A stretch of 64,000 bases of DNA. It comes from Atriophallophorus winterbourni (lineage: Eukaryota; Platyhelminthes; Trematoda; Plagiorchiida; Microphallidae). The stretch covers positions 42,379-106,378 of the forward strand of contig JACCGJ010010586.1 of assembly GCA_013407085.1 (NCBI GenBank), given 5' to 3'. A model generated the notes under the pieces. It was given only the letters and a program-made list of their open reading frames with translations. It did no database searches and had not been told where the DNA came from. Shown here one piece after another: positions 20,101-32,195 of the stretch (positions are counted from its first letter, which is position 1; each line of letters opens with the position of its first letter). Made by a program: the position numbers and the translations under genes.

Positions 20101-21350
20101 TCAATACCACTTTTGGCGGGTATGGAGTGTAGACAAATATTCATGTAGCCATCTACGCCAAAAAATATCAGCTAGATAAGAGGCTTGCTTCCATCCTCGC
20201 AGATAATTTTGAGCAACAGAAGTGGGTAGTCCCGCATTTCCTCGCAAAATTAATAGGTGGTTAGGTGTCAAAGCCACAGCTTCCGCGGAATCCGATGAGG
20301 CCGGAACTAATCGACGATTGTTCAGCATACGTTCAGCCTCGACCATCAGAGTGTTCAGTACTTCATCTGATACAACTTGCTCCAATAACAATCCAAACAG
20401 TATCCTCCTAACAGACCTGATAACACGTTCCCAAACACCACCACGATGACTTGCATATGGAGGTTGGAAATGCCACCGTGTTCCTCGTGATGCAAGATGT
20501 TCGTTTATTTCATGTTCATCCCACTTTATCACGCATTCTCGAAGCTCTCTCTGAGCGCCAACGAAATTTGTTCCATTGTCATTGTGGATATCTGTAGGTA
20601 TTCCACGTCGCCCAATAAACCGTATTAATGATGAATGAATGATTCTGTTGATAACGAATGAGCCAAATCTAAATGAACTGCTCTGGTTTGCAAGCAACTA
20701 AATAAGCAACCGTATCGTTTCTCTGTACTTCTTCGACGTTTCACACAGAACGGGCCGAAGTAGTCAATACCAACGTATTGGAACGGGTATGAACCAGGTT
20801 CTGTTCTGCTAATCGGCAACGGGGCCATCAACTGCTGGCATTTCTGGGCTGAATATCGGCGGCATAAAAAACACTGACCGATAATTCGCTTTATAGTAGC
20901 ACTACCTTGAAGAATCCAAAAGCGTACTCGTATGGTCGATAATACGTGTGCAATGCCACTGTGTCCTTCGCAAATGTGATAATGCCTGACAATTAGGTCA
21001 GTTACAACGTGCTTCCTCGGTAAGACGACTGGAAGTTTTTTGACATCGGGATGTGCCACCAAATTAAAGCGACCGTTTACGCAGATCAGTCCATCGGCGA
21101 TAACTGGGTTTGACTTACGCAATTGAGCCCCACGTACTTTAGTACAGTTTCGTCCAGATATCAATAGGTTTGCGATCCCAGGAAAAGATTGGGCTTGAAC
21201 GATCCGTAATATGTCTCGTTCTGCGCGGTATATCTCATCAGCAGTGAGTCTTTTCTTCTGAACAACACTTCTATTCACAATATATTGTTTGAACCTGGTC
21301 AACCAGGCCACCGCTAACTTTAATCTCCGCCAAGACGAGTAATACTGCAA
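20101..21350 (-). pseudogene. Integrase of the BEL/Pao element
   Basis: The zinc-binding module has HYHICEGHSGIAHVL and CFLCRRYSAQKC. The catalytic core has Asp in YVGIDYFGPF, Asp in HNDNGTNFVGA and Glu in GGVWERVIRS. A frame change near 20660 separates the first aspartate from the second. The end is lost at the junction with the non-LTR element. The frame before 21350 is the same as that of RNase H, separated by one in-frame stop at 21372-21374. Confidence 0.85.
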
Positions 21351-21371
21351 GATATCATCAAGACCGGAGTT

Positions 21372-22240
21372 TTATTGCACGACATTAATTCTATTTGAAT
21401 TTCTTTTCAGTTCGACATCAGCTGGTGCTTCGTATATATTCAATGGCCATTCGGATTTAGGTTGTGTCAGAAACCTTGGTCCTTCTAACCATTGACGTAT
21501 TTCGGAGATATCGTTGCAATCACGAGAAACGAGATCGGCCGGATTGTCCTCCGAACGCACGTGCCGCCATTGACTTGGTTTTGAGTATTGATGTATCGCA
21601 GCCAGCCCGTTGGATACAAATGTAATGAACCTTGTGAAAGTGTTGTTGATATAATGGAGGACAATTGTCGAATCAGTCCAGAAACATGTTTCATCTAATT
21701 CCAAATGAATTTCCTCCTTTACAACGGCAGTAAGTGAAACTGCCAGCTTAGCGGCCACTAATTCCAGACGCGGAATAGTAACGGGCTTGACTGGAGCAAC
21801 GCGCGACTTCGAGTAGAGTAGACAACAATATGGAAGAGCCGACTCAGGACTAAATCGAATGTAAATCACGGCTCTATACCCAACTTCCGATGCATCACAG
21901 AATGCATGTAACTGAGGTCGCACTACGTGAGCACGTTCGCGCTTCATACATCGAGGTATTCTCAGTGACTGCAGTTTCCGAGCGTTGGACACCCAGATCT
22001 CCCAAGCTCGCACGTCTGTCGAACATAGTTCAGCATCCCAATCCAATTTTTCGCGACAAAGTTTTTGTAATAACAACTTGGCCGGCAACAAGATTGGAGC
22101 GACCAACCCCAATGGATCAAACAAGGACGAAACCGCTGACAGCAACGAGCGTCTCGTAAGGGCAACATCCTTCGGCCAAAACAAAAACCGAAACTCATCA
22201 GCAATTGAATCCCATTCAAGACCCAATGTTCTATCAGGAG
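21372..22240 (-). pseudogene. RNase H and connection of the BEL/Pao element
   Basis: The segment begins with the RT connection (SLFDPLGLVAPILLPAKLLLQ, a BEL/Pao hallmark), then an RNase H-like domain with HAFCDASEVGYRAVIYIR, TIPRLELVAAKLAV and CFWTDSTIVLHYI, and ends in the ADLVSRDC motif. These carry the acidic residues of the fold. It is separated from the RT by a frameshift near 22240. Confidence 0.86.
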
Positions 22241-23452
22241 GGATGGGATTAAGATAAATTTGCCACCAGGATGAGCTAATTCTTGATCTGGGACATCTTT
22301 CAAAACACTCTTACAGTTCGACAACCATTTCCGCAACGTGAAACCGCATTTCTTAAGCGTCCGGCAAATTTCGTCGACAAAGATTATTGCATCACTCTCC
22401 CTTGATACAGAAATCAGCAAATCGTCAACATAAAAGTTATTTTGAATAGCTTCGGCAACCAGCGGAAAGGCGTTCTGATCGCAATGCACAAGCGTCTGCT
22501 TGAGTGCAAAATTCGCGACAAATGGCGATGAAACAGCTCCAAAAGGATGAACCGCCATCTGGTATTCAGTAGGAGTTTGAGATAAGTCACTGTTCGGCCA
22601 CCACAAAAACCTCAGAGCACCTCGGTCATTAACAGGTACAGAAACTTGCATGAACATTTCTTCAATGTCGGCAGAGAGCGCGATCACCTCTTTACGGAAT
22701 CGCAGAAGTATACCAACTAAGCTACGCAGTGTATCTGGACCTTGGTATAAACAATCATTGAGTGATACACCTCCGAACTTGGCGGCGCAATCATGTACAA
22801 CCCTTATCTTACCAGGTTTCTTAGGGTTAATAACTGCGTGATGAGGAAGATACCATCGAGGTCGAAAGTTTGTCGACAATTGATGATCTGGAACATGAGT
22901 TGCATATCCGCAGATAAAATTGTGTTCCATCACACTTGCATACCTTTGAAGTAACTCAGGATCTCGCAGAAACCTAGAACGCAGACTCTGTAAACGCGAC
23001 TTTGCTTGTTCACGGTTGCTACAGAGTCTGTGGAAATCCTTTTTCCAAGGTAAACACACTTCAAAATGCCCATCTTTCAAACGACAAGATTTTTCGACAA
23101 GTTGAACGGCTTTTATTTCGTCCCTCGACAGTTGTTGATCACATGAGGCACTATCCTCGAATTCATTATTGTACATCAACTTCAATTGCTCAGCCACATC
23201 CGTGTCTTCCCGTTGCACACTGAACACAAACTTGTTGCGTGTCGGGTCTGAGATAACTGGTCCAAGAACCACCCAGCCAAGTGTTGTTTGATAAGCAAAG
23301 GGTTCGTTACGGCGACCTAATCTCTGCTCCATCACCCAGTGCGCATCCGGTACGTCTGCTCCAATAAGCAGGCCAATAGTTTTATCAGGAATGTCAGGCA
23401 AGTCAAGGTCTTTCAGATGTTCCCACGGCATGGCACTATAGCAGCTGAACAA
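22240..23452 (-). pseudogene. Reverse transcriptase of the BEL/Pao element
   Basis: After a protease-RT linker (LLIGADVPDAHWVM, TTLGWVVLGPV) come the RT fingers (YLPHHAVINPKKPGKIRVVHDC), the palm motif VIALSADIEEMFMQV with its catalytic Asp, MAVHPFGAVSSPF, and the catalytic box NNFYVDDLLISV with both aspartates intact. The domain is undamaged from 23452 to about 22260. Confidence 0.88.
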
Positions 23453-23859
23453 CTATTGTTTCTCGGTAACTCCGGTACACAGAATGCACGATTTATGAGT
23501 ACGGCAGGCTCTTGGCAACCCAATGGCCCCAAAGACAATTCCGTCGTGCCTGAGTCTAGATGAGATACCGAATTTAGTGTTCGAACATGCAAAACTTCTT
23601 TCTCAGGTTGGATTCCCAACTTTATTAGAAGACTGCTTTTCACCAGGGACACATCAGAACCATTATCTAACATAGCGTATGTATCTACTGCGCCATGTGG
23701 TCCCAATATAGTAACAGGAAATGTGCCTAGACGAACACGTTCGTAACTAGTATTCAGACTGTTACATTTCAGAGAATTTTCAGTTTCTTCCTTCTGGCCT
23801 GTGTCTTCCGTTACAGCCAGAAACAGAACACAGGCCTTTCTTTCGACAATCCGTAGCAC
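23413..23859 (-). pseudogene. Protease region of the BEL/Pao element
   Basis: A retroviral-type aspartic protease with the active-site segment TYAMLDNGSDVSLV near 23665, of the D-x-G-S form common in this superfamily, flanked by TFPVTILGPHG and the following strands. It lies in a different frame from Gag, overlapping its end, and from the RT. Whether these shifts are programmed or damage is not clear; BEL/Pao elements usually have one continuous frame. Confidence 0.75.
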
Positions 23860-25057
23860 GATGACCTCTGAAAAGACACAAGAAACAAGCCTGATGTTTC
23901 TTGACAGCGTTCCACCGACCAGTCACATCGTAAGATCTGAACTTGTCACACTTCTCCAAATGGTGTTCACCACCACAAACATAGCAATTAACGGCTATCT
24001 TCGATTGAAACTGGTCCATTTGATTCACCGTATTATGAATACGCGCAAATTCTTTTCCTGTCTTGTCAGTCACCTTCACATTTGCTTTCGTTGCGATTTG
24101 ACCGAAACGACTACGACTTATTCGCGCTTCGTCTGCTATGAAACTTTGCAAATCGTGGAACTTTGGCTGGCGATTGTCTCGGTGAATCACATCAACTAAC
24201 CTCGCCCACCGATCCTGCAATTCGTGTGGCAGCTTAAAGACGACTAATTCAAGTGTCGTCAACGAATCTAGGTCCGCATCGCAATTCATTTGAGATAGAG
24301 CAGTCTCACAGTTCTGCATCTCTATCGAGATTTGTGTCAGCGAAACCCCGTTTGACTTTACTTTTTCCATGGATGAAATTAACCGGTCAATCATTGACCG
24401 CGCGATAACGTGAGTCTGTCCGTAGAGATCAGTCAATATCTCTCGAGCCCTTTTGTAGGCAGTTTCGGGCGACAACATACTACATCCATCGATAGCATCT
24501 CGCGCTTGACCCTTACAATAGTGCAGCAAATACAGCATACGTTGGCCGTCGTCAAAAACATTACTTTCAATATAGTTTTCAAACTGACGTATAAATTTCC
24601 AATACTGGCATGGATTGCCATCAAAATACTGCAATTCTACACGTGGCATCACCGGTGTTACACGGTCAGGGAAATGACTTGACCCTTTGCGTGCTTCTTG
24701 GAGTTTAACTGAGCTGAGATATTCCTTGACGGTCTTCTCAGCCTTACCGTCTCCAGCAACCTGGCCAGAATCTCCATCCTCAGACAGTTCCAATTTAAGT
24801 CGTGCAAGTCGAGTAGCATTCGCAGCGTTCAACAGTCCTAACTCAAGCTCCTGACGCTTCTGTTCTTCCTCTATTTGTGCTAACACAAACTGCGCCCTAA
24901 GATTACCAGAGTTAGAACTACCTACCGAACCAGAGCATGACATGTTATCAACCAATGAAAGATTACCGACTTGCCCGTCCAAAGGATCCTTTTGGTCGTG
25001 TTCAGTCGTTTTCTTCGACGATTTCTTCGTTTTCCTCATTTGCTCGAACGAAGCCAA
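23780..25057 (-). CDS. Gag of the BEL/Pao element (425 aa)
   Basis: The frame is open for 425 codons from an ATG at 25057. It has a basic, charged N-terminus, a coiled-coil region (AQIEEEQKRQELELGLLNAANATR, around residues 55-85), the Pao/BEL capsid-like core (LQYFDGNPCQYWKFIRQFENYI, residues about 150-175) and three Cys/His knuckles near the C-terminus: CYVCGGEHHLEKC, CFLCLFRGHRATDC and CSVSGCNGRH. The protein would form the cytoplasmic particle. It is the best-preserved Gag in the window. Confidence 0.88.
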   Translation of the reverse strand: MASFEQMRKTKKSSKKTTEHDQKDPLDGQVGNLSLVDNMSCSGSVGSSNSGNLRAQFVLAQIEEEQKRQELELGLLNAANATRLARLKLELSEDGDSGQVAGDGKAEKTVKEYLSSVKLQEARKGSSHFPDRVTPVMPRVELQYFDGNPCQYWKFIRQFENYIESNVFDDGQRMLYLLHYCKGQARDAIDGCSMLSPETAYKRAREILTDLYGQTHVIARSMIDRLISSMEKVKSNGVSLTQISIEMQNCETALSQMNCDADLDSLTTLELVVFKLPHELQDRWARLVDVIHRDNRQPKFHDLQSFIADEARISRSRFGQIATKANVKVTDKTGKEFARIHNTVNQMDQFQSKIAVNCYVCGGEHHLEKCDKFRSYDVTGRWNAVKKHQACFLCLFRGHRATDCRKKGLCSVSGCNGRHRPEGRN

Positions 25058-25183
25058 TTGAGTACTGTAACCGACAATTCGGTCCGGGGAAAATCGAGTT
25101 CAACGTCAAAGATTTCAGTCACGATATAAACACCAATGTGTCTATCCAACGGTTGAGTGACGCGTCCAAGCCCACCAAAATAT

Positions 25184-25490
25184 TGACAAGACAATACGTG
25201 AGATGAGTACGGTACTATTGAAGCAAAATAATTATACAATAAAAATAGCAAACCTCAATTATTCCGCTTCGTACTGAATCCAAAACCAAGATTATTCAAC
25301 AGCAACAATGACCACGAATGATTGCAACTTCAAATAGCGCGCAAACGGCCAAATAAAGATACAGAAATATAAGCTCAAGAACGAATAAATTCAAGTAGTT
25401 CGGTGAAACAAAAATGGTAAAAATATACAAAAATACCAGTAGATTTAAACAGTTATTTGTCAATGAAATAAATTCAATGTACATCTTACA
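25184..25490 (-). repeat. Possible 5' LTR of the BEL/Pao element
   Basis: On the minus strand a segment from TGTAAGATGTAC (25490) to TTGTCTTGTCA (25184) is followed three bases later by TTTTGGTGGGCTTGGACGCG, which could be a primer site. No second LTR is available for comparison, so boundaries are tentative. Confidence 0.35.
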
Positions 25491-25880
25491 CCCTTTTTGT
25501 TTTTTTCAATAAATGCGTTTTGGTATAGCATGTTTTCATAGATAAATGGGTTAAATATAAGCAGATAATGGTTAAGGATATTGTCATATGGTAAAAATGA
25601 TTACAAAACGCACGGTTACAATGAAGATGTGTAACCACATATCTAGGGTCCGGTAACCGGACACTTGAATGGCCAGATATCCAGAGAATACTATAAGACC
25701 TCATGATATACGAATATGTAGAGAAAAATGTGGAATTAGAAACCTGGGATCCCATGAGAGTATAGAATATCTAGAGAATAGTTTATCTTAAGGATTTGGG
25801 ATAGTGAGTGAACGATAAGAAGATATTATTCTAAAAAACAGTAGAAGTTTTGTCTAATTCTACGAAACCATAGTGGTTCT
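25491..25880. other. No gene seen
   Basis: AT-rich DNA between the BEL/Pao element and a truncated non-LTR copy. No open frame of interest. Confidence 0.4.
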
Positions 25881-26922
25881 AATTTGAGCTGCTTATATCT
25901 TTCTCTATGATCGATTCGAGCTATAACCGGTGATTGATTTGGTAAACTTACGTTGTTCTTTTACTAAAACTATGCTATCGGTTCTGTTTACACTGCTATA
26001 TATTATATTACAGTAATCAAAGAGTGGTTTGTAAAGTTCTAACTTACAGTTTGGGAGAGTAAAGAACTTATGTATCATATTTACACTCTGCTTTGCCTTT
26101 GAGATCACGTGATATACATGCTCGTTGAATTTAGGCGATGCAGAATTTTTGAACCCAAGATCACGTGTGTAATCGATAATTCAAATAGGATTACTATTAT
26201 AAAGGATTGAGCTATCAGTAATTGTACATCTTAAAGGCATGAACTTAGATTTTTATACAGAAAATGAGAGAGCATTAATTTAACCCCATTTGGATAATGC
26301 AGCCAAATCTTTGTTTAGCTTGGCAATGTAGGTTTGTGTATCAGGAGATGGGAAAGAAATTACTACTTTCATGTCGTCTGCAAACAAGAATAGTTTACTA
26401 TGAGAGATGACTGTATGTACATCATTTACATATAGGAGAAAAAGTAATGTGCCTAAAACACTGCCTTGTATCACGCCACTTGGAATCGGCAAGTTGTGCG
26501 ATCTGTGACCATTAGCCTCAACGGAGTATGTGCGATCTGTAAGAAACGAGGTGAGCCAAGAATGAAGATTCTCACTTACCAAATGAACTTAGCTTAGATA
26601 GTAATATTTTATGCGGTACTGTGTCGAAAGATTTAGTTATATCAATGAAGATAAGTATCACTGCTGAACCACACAGTCTAGGTATTCTTGCTGGCAAGTG
26701 ATGCAGCATATTTTGTTAAGAAAGCCGTGCTGTGCCTGAGAATAGATATTAGGTGTAAGGTATTGTAGTATAGCTTTCTTTACAATTTTTTCAAGTAATC
26801 TTGATAAGAAAGCTGTATGGTTTATCGGTCGGTAGTTCGTAATTGACTGTGTCGACCCAGATTTATATCTAGGTATAACAACTGTATCTAGGTATAACAA
26901 CTGTATCTAGGTATAACAACTA
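25880..26922 (-). pseudogene. Family A non-LTR reverse transcriptase fragment
   Basis: The minus strand encodes YRPINHTAFLSRLLEKIVKK, QAQHGFLNK, then (26582-26280) VSENLHSWLTSFLTDRTYS, SGVIQGSVLGTLLFLLYVND and the catalytic LFLFADDMKVVIS, and after a break the thumb region (26108-25905: ISKAKQSVNMIHKFF). It aligns closely with copy 1 at 16300-17040. Both ends are truncated; its 5' edge coincides with a 19-bp tandem repeat. Confidence 0.83.
26866..26922. repeat. 19-bp tandem repeat, three units
   Basis: TATCTAGGTATAACAACTG occurs at 26866-26884, 26885-26903 and 26904-26922 (last two bases differ). The unit derives from RT coding sequence at the 5' truncation edge of the minus-strand family A copy. 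Confidence 0.95.
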
Positions 26923-28379
26923 GGCATATTAACACACCTTTTTACATCAGCTATTTCCGTTTTACCGTGGATGGATTGGTTGTTCGTGGGTTAACGTATT
27001 TTTCCCTATAGTACCGACTAATTTCTTCAAAAAACGTTATTTCACATTTCTGAGTCGGAATGATTAATGTACGTGGATTATACAACAATACACGGATGGT
27101 ACATGCCCAATCGCATTTTTGTCAACAATCCTTTCAGTAACTTCGATGTAATACCCATTCTCTTGCAGTTTTCTTGATTTCACGGTCACATACAAACCGA
27201 AAATATCTCACTCCATGCATTAGTTTTGCAAAACGTTCTGGTTAAAGTTGTGGTCTTTCACTGGACTTGTAACGATTCCTGATTAGTGCAATTTATGTTC
27301 TGAATCTATTTTCGCCGAAAATGGATAAAATTCTTTTATACAATTGGTGACACCGTGCTACATTTGTGATGTAATTTACTTGTAATCTCATCGTATCGAA
27401 AATGTTTTCATTGATAATCATGGTGTATTAACCGCTATTATTCTGAACATAGTTGATCGTTTTTCAGCTTTTGTTTAGGGCTTCATCGCTTCAGAATTTG
27501 TATAATAGTAGCATCTCAGCCACGTCAATAATCATGTGTCTTTTGAATCGTTTCAATTTGGTGGTGGGTTTTCATTGTATTTATTTAGATAGGAGTGAGT
27601 TTTGTTCTTTTGATTGATATTCGCGTGAGGTCTTTTCTCCGAAACACGAATCCATGTCCGGATATTTTACCGTGATAAAAATTAGTGACCTTGCTATTCA
27701 CTCATTTCATCATGTTAATTAAGTGTTGTTTACAATCGAATCTTCTCGTCTTTCACAAAAAAACCTCCAAGTTAGTCTAATGAGTGAAATCGACAAAAGG
27801 AACAATAAATTTAGAATATTATTGTTTCGCACCTATTCAGATTCATTTTGATTAGGTGCATTCACCCGTTTTTTCTAATGACGCCGAAATAATTATTCAA
27901 AATTACACTCTTTTCATAGGGTACAATTGATTTTCGGAAATTGAACTGTTCAACCTGCGTCATAAGTGACCCTGTGTATACTAAATAAAGTACTCGAGAC
28001 CTCAAAAAGCGCGGCAGGATAGTCGATCATACCGATTCGGGAGAAATTAGCACAATTAAGGACGGAGTGATAGTCTTTCAGAGGGAATTCTTGATGCTTA
28101 GGCTCGCAAAAACCTCTCAAAGCATTTGATGTGATATTGTAGTAATCGTAATTTGTCCTGAGAGGAAATTAATGAAGATGAAGTTCATCGTGCTGAATGA
28201 AAAATAAATCCAGGTAAAGTAGTCTGTTAATTTTAGACACAACTCGCATACCTAGTGATCCCATAGACTTCCGCACTAAGTTGACGAACTATGGCTGTAC
28301 TACGATACACTTAGCTCATTCAAAACAGGTATTTAATCCATAGCTTGTTCCATTTTGTATAAGATAGATAGAGACGAAA
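26923..28379. other. No gene seen
   Basis: AT-rich sequence with no open frame above background and no repeat partner recognised in the window. Upstream exons of the kinase gene could lie here but no splice-consistent coding segment was found. Confidence 0.4.
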
Positions 28380-29218
28380 ACATGGGCTTCGTGAAGCAGA
28401 CTAGTAGACTTGGGTTCACTCCTGAGGACTTCAAAATCTACATTTCAGTTATCTGGCGAAAACTGTGATAGAATTTGTAGATATGTATAATAGTTACATG
28501 ACAAGCATGCTCCGCTGCAGTGCGTGAGAAAACATCAAAGGTTACCTGGTATACTCCTCAAGTCCGGAGGTCTACCTGTAAACGGGATCGCCAGTGGCGG
28601 CACTATAACCTATCAGTAACTTTGTTTCTTCGGCAAGCTAGAAAACCGCTCGGAGCGCTTATGATAAATTACAGCTTTTGTTCAAACAGTATCTTGAGTT
28701 ATCTTTAGTTTGGGATGTTAGATCCAAGCCGAAAAGATTTTACAGCACACACAGTCGCAAGGCAAAACCACTGAAAGCATTTGAGATTTGAAACTGGAGG
28801 ACGTAAAAGTAGCTGGTACCGACCTGTCTAAGGCGACTGCTTTCTCAGTGTGTTCCAGTAGCTCGGCCTCCCAACTGGTGCCCCTGCATTATATAAGGTG
28901 TCCTCCAGCGAGGCTAAGGTTTATGACGCACATGACCATGTTTTCGTTAACAAAACTTAGTTACCGGATGGTGTCCACTCAATTATGCTAAAGAATATTG
29001 CCTCAGTGCATACCGGAACAATATGCAAGCTCTTCAATTCATGCTTACACCTGGAGTGGTTGCTTGTTGGTAGTAAGAAGTCGTGCCAATACACAAGGGT
29101 GGTTGCAGGTCAAATCTCAGTAACTATGGGGCTGTCAGGTTGACTAGCATAGTCCCAAAGGTATTAGAAAAACTATTGCGTGACAAAATCAGTCAGCATC
29201 TTTGACAGCATTCTCTAA

Positions 29219-29280
29219 TTTATATTTATTATTATTATTATTATATTATTATTATTATATTTATTCATTTATAATTTATT
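29219..29280 (+). repeat. ATT-rich microsatellite
   Basis: Tandem TTA/ATT units interrupted by a few bases, located between the RT fingers and the GRSCINNLL segment of the family B copy. Confidence 0.85.
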
Positions 29281-29831
29281 CCTTAATGGTAGATCCTGCA
29301 TAAATAACCTTCTCAGCTCTCCCAATAACGCCAATAAAATGCTGGAGGAAGAAAAGCCAATAGAAGCCCTCTACCTAGATTTTTGCAAGGTCTTCGATTC
29401 CGTGAGTCACCGCCTTCTATATATCAAGTTATCAGCAGAAAGCATACGGGATAGTCTACTTCCTTGGAAAAGTAATTCCTTACAGTTAGGACATTTGGAG
29501 TTCGGGCAACATCCAAGTTATCTAGCCAAACCAAAGTGATCAACGAGGGCTCTCTAGGTTCGGTTTTCGGTACTTTTCTATTCAAGATTTTCATTTCTGT
29601 CATGTCGTCTGCATTGAAGTATCCATGCTTCATTTTCACGGATGATCAACGGTTCATAAGCTGGTCATACCATTGGGACATCCCACTGAACATTAATAAA
29701 AGCAAACTCTAGTCAGCACTGATTGATGAGATTTCAGTCCAGGTGTCAGAAAATTCTCTCAGTGTTAACGCCACACATTGTGTTAAAGATTTAGGAGTAC
29801 TAGTTAGGGCTGCCTTCAAATAGAAGTACCA

Positions 29832-30376
29832 ATGTGCCGCTGCAGCTCATTCTGCACACAAGGTAATTTTTCGGGTGGAATCAGTACTATCGAGCAGAAG
29901 ACCTTATATATTTCTGCCACTTTACAAACATTCGTTCAGTCTCATCTTCAATATTGTGTTCAGACTTGGTGTCCTCACAACAAGGACATCCTTCGACATG
30001 AAAGCGTACAGCGTCTCGCAACTCGCATGATCGAGGGTCAACGAGGGAAACCGCACTCTACAAGTCTAAGGTCCATCGATCTTTACTCCTTTAGGCACCG
30101 TCGTTTATTAGGTAACTTAATTAAAACCTCGAAAGTTTTGAAGTGTCTAAGTATAGTTTCAATGAACTACTTGTTTCCCTCAAGCCTCGAGCTGCGCACC
30201 CTGCGACATTCGCTAAAGTTGCTAAGAAGCGATGTCTGCTGGACTCCAGGAATCATTCTTTCTCCCTCAGGATGGTAACCTTCTGGAACATTCTTCCAGA
30301 AGAACTTATATCCTACAGTTCCGTCGCGAGTTTCAAGCAAGGTTTGAAACGCAACTGGAGTAAGTTTTTTTCCTGA
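29832..30376 (+). pseudogene. RT C-terminal region of family B copy 1
   Basis: Two overlapping frames (29832-30278 and 30143-30376) together carry the end of a CR1-like Pol: the conserved YCVQTW box, an ATRMIEGQRG motif, YSFRHRRLLGNLI and the terminal NSFSLRMVTFWNILPEEL-like segment. A frameshift near 30190 separates them. The same segments recur in damaged form at 31400-31830. Confidence 0.75.
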
Positions 30377-30745
30377 ATACTCTCTCTAATTGCTATACGA
30401 GCTGAGGTAGATCACCTCTATAGCATTATCGCGTGAAGAAAGTAAATGCTAGATTTTTCTGTATTTTTATACATGATTCTACTTTAGCTGATCTTTTACC
30501 GTGATGGTGAAGAGAAACTGCTCTTTTCTTATCAAAGCATTGGTTATAACGCGCTGCTTTCTTAATACCATCCGGATAATTTCTCGGCATCGTGATCGTC
30601 GAAAATTTCAAATGAACTATAAATAAAAACGATTCGGTAGTGGTGGGTGCATCTCTGCAGCTTTCGATGCAAACAAATTCTGGACTCTCGATTGGCTCGT
30701 TAGCCACTTACTGTACACTGCAAACTGACCTGACCGAAACTGAAC

Positions 30746-32195
30746 CGCAAGTCTTAGTTTTCTCAATACTGCCAATAAAATGGTGGATGATGGGAAGCCA
30801 GTCGAACCCCTCTAGCTAGATTTTAGTGAGGCTTTCGATTCTGTCAATCACTGCCTTCTATGGATTAGGCTAGCAGCAAAAGAAATACAGGGTAGTCCAC
30901 TTGCTTGGAAAAAGCATTCTTTACGGTCAGGTCATCCAGTGTTTGGGTGGGATCTACGCTGTCGTACAAAACCGACGTGATCAGTGTCGTAACCAAATGG
31001 TCGGTGCTCAATCCTCGTCTACTCCTGATATTTTGATGATGACTTTTAGTCGATATTGAATTGCACATGCTTCATTTTTGAGGATGATGTGAAGTTCATC
31101 AGATCAATGGATGAAGATAACCTGATGCACATCCTCGAACGGTTCATAAACTGGTTATCCCACTGGGACAACCCACTGAACATTAATAATAGCAAAATCT
31201 ATTCAGCACTGATTAATAAGATTTTCGTCTAGTTTACAAGAAATTCTCGCAGTGATAACTCCACACATTGTGTCAAGGATTCGAGAGTACTGGTGTTGAC
31301 CAATGCGCCACGGGACATCAACGTGCTCGCAAAGTATTTTTCGTGTTATATCCTTGTTATACAGCAGAAGACCCGATGTATCCCACTCTACAATGCATTA
31401 GTTCAGCAGTATTTAGAATATTGCGTCTAGGTGTGGTGCCCTTACTACAATAAGGACATTTTTAGACTCTAAATCGAACAGCCTCTCGCAACTCGCATAA
31501 TCGCAGGTCAGCGATGAAAATCCTAAACTGCAAACCTGAATTTCCTCGATCTTTTCTAACTTACGCACCGTCGTTTAAGGGGCGACTTAATTGAGATATT
31601 CAGGATTTTTATGGGGTTAAGTGGCGTTAAAATCAACGACTTATTTGCCTTGAGCCCCGAGCTCGGCACCCGCGCTCATTCACTCAATTTTGCTAAGTAA
31701 CGCTGTCGCCTAAACTGCCGAAAAAACTTTCTGCCTCAGTGTGGTAAATTTCTGAAACCAGCATCCAGAAGAACATATATCCTGCAGTTTTTTCACGAGT
31801 TATAAAAATGGTTTGGACCGAATCTGCGGTAAGCTATTTATTGAATACTCCACCTAATTTCTATGCAACATTAGGTAGTTCAGCATTTTTGGCGTTATCT
31901 TGCAAATAAAAAAAATCATACAGTTCTGTTTCATAATACACAACTCTTCTTTAGCTGACCTTTCAACATACTAGTGTACAGAAATTGCTTTTTCTATTTT
32001 TTAGCATCATTCATAACGAAGTGCTTCCAAAATGCAACTTGGAAAATCTCTTGGCGTCGTAATTTTAAACAAAAAAAAGTAAAATTTATTTGGCAGTGGT
32101 GGGTGCATCTCTGCAGATTTCCACCAAAAGATATCTTGGACACTCGATTAACTCGTTAGCCACATACTGTCCTGTGCAAACTGAAATGAATTGGG
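30746..32195 (+). mobile_element. Family B copy 2, 5' truncated
   Basis: It starts within the RT (matching copy 1 from about 29310: CAATAAAATGGTGGA... and FSEAFDSVNH-like text) and runs through the C-terminus to a full 3' tail ending near 32195. All frames are broken. 5' truncation is normal for target-primed integration. Confidence 0.78.

Larger units (their letters stand above)
20101..25490 (-). mobile_element. BEL/Pao LTR retrotransposon, 3' end truncated
   Basis: Read on the minus strand: possible LTR, Gag with zinc knuckles, protease, RT, RNase H and integrase, the order and sequence type of BEL/Pao. Integrase is cut at 20101 in the segment LHTRQKW, where related proteins continue into the C-terminal region, and no 3' LTR is seen. 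Frame changes occur between Gag and protease (about 23800), protease and RT (about 23430), RT and RNase H (about 22240) and within integrase (about 20660). Confidence 0.9.
28380..30745 (+). mobile_element. Non-LTR retrotransposon (CR1-like), family B copy 1
   Basis: Remnants in order: the linker after the endonuclease (TWYTPQVRRSTCKRDRQWRHY, 28540-28605), RT fingers with NYGAVRLTSIVPKVLEKLL in broken frames near 29120-29200, RT palm (IEALYLDFCKVFDSVSHRLLYIKL, 29360-29430), thumb and C-terminus (29832-30376, with LQYCVQTWCPHNKDIL and VTFWNILPEELISYSSVASF), then a 3' tail to about 30745 ending in CTGACCTGACCG-like repeats. An ATT microsatellite lies within. Many stops and shifts make it inactive. 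Confidence 0.78.

Noticed and set aside
21890..22257. Open frames on the plus strand across the BEL/Pao RNase H
   Set aside because: They are reverse-complement shadows of the conserved Pol reading frame.
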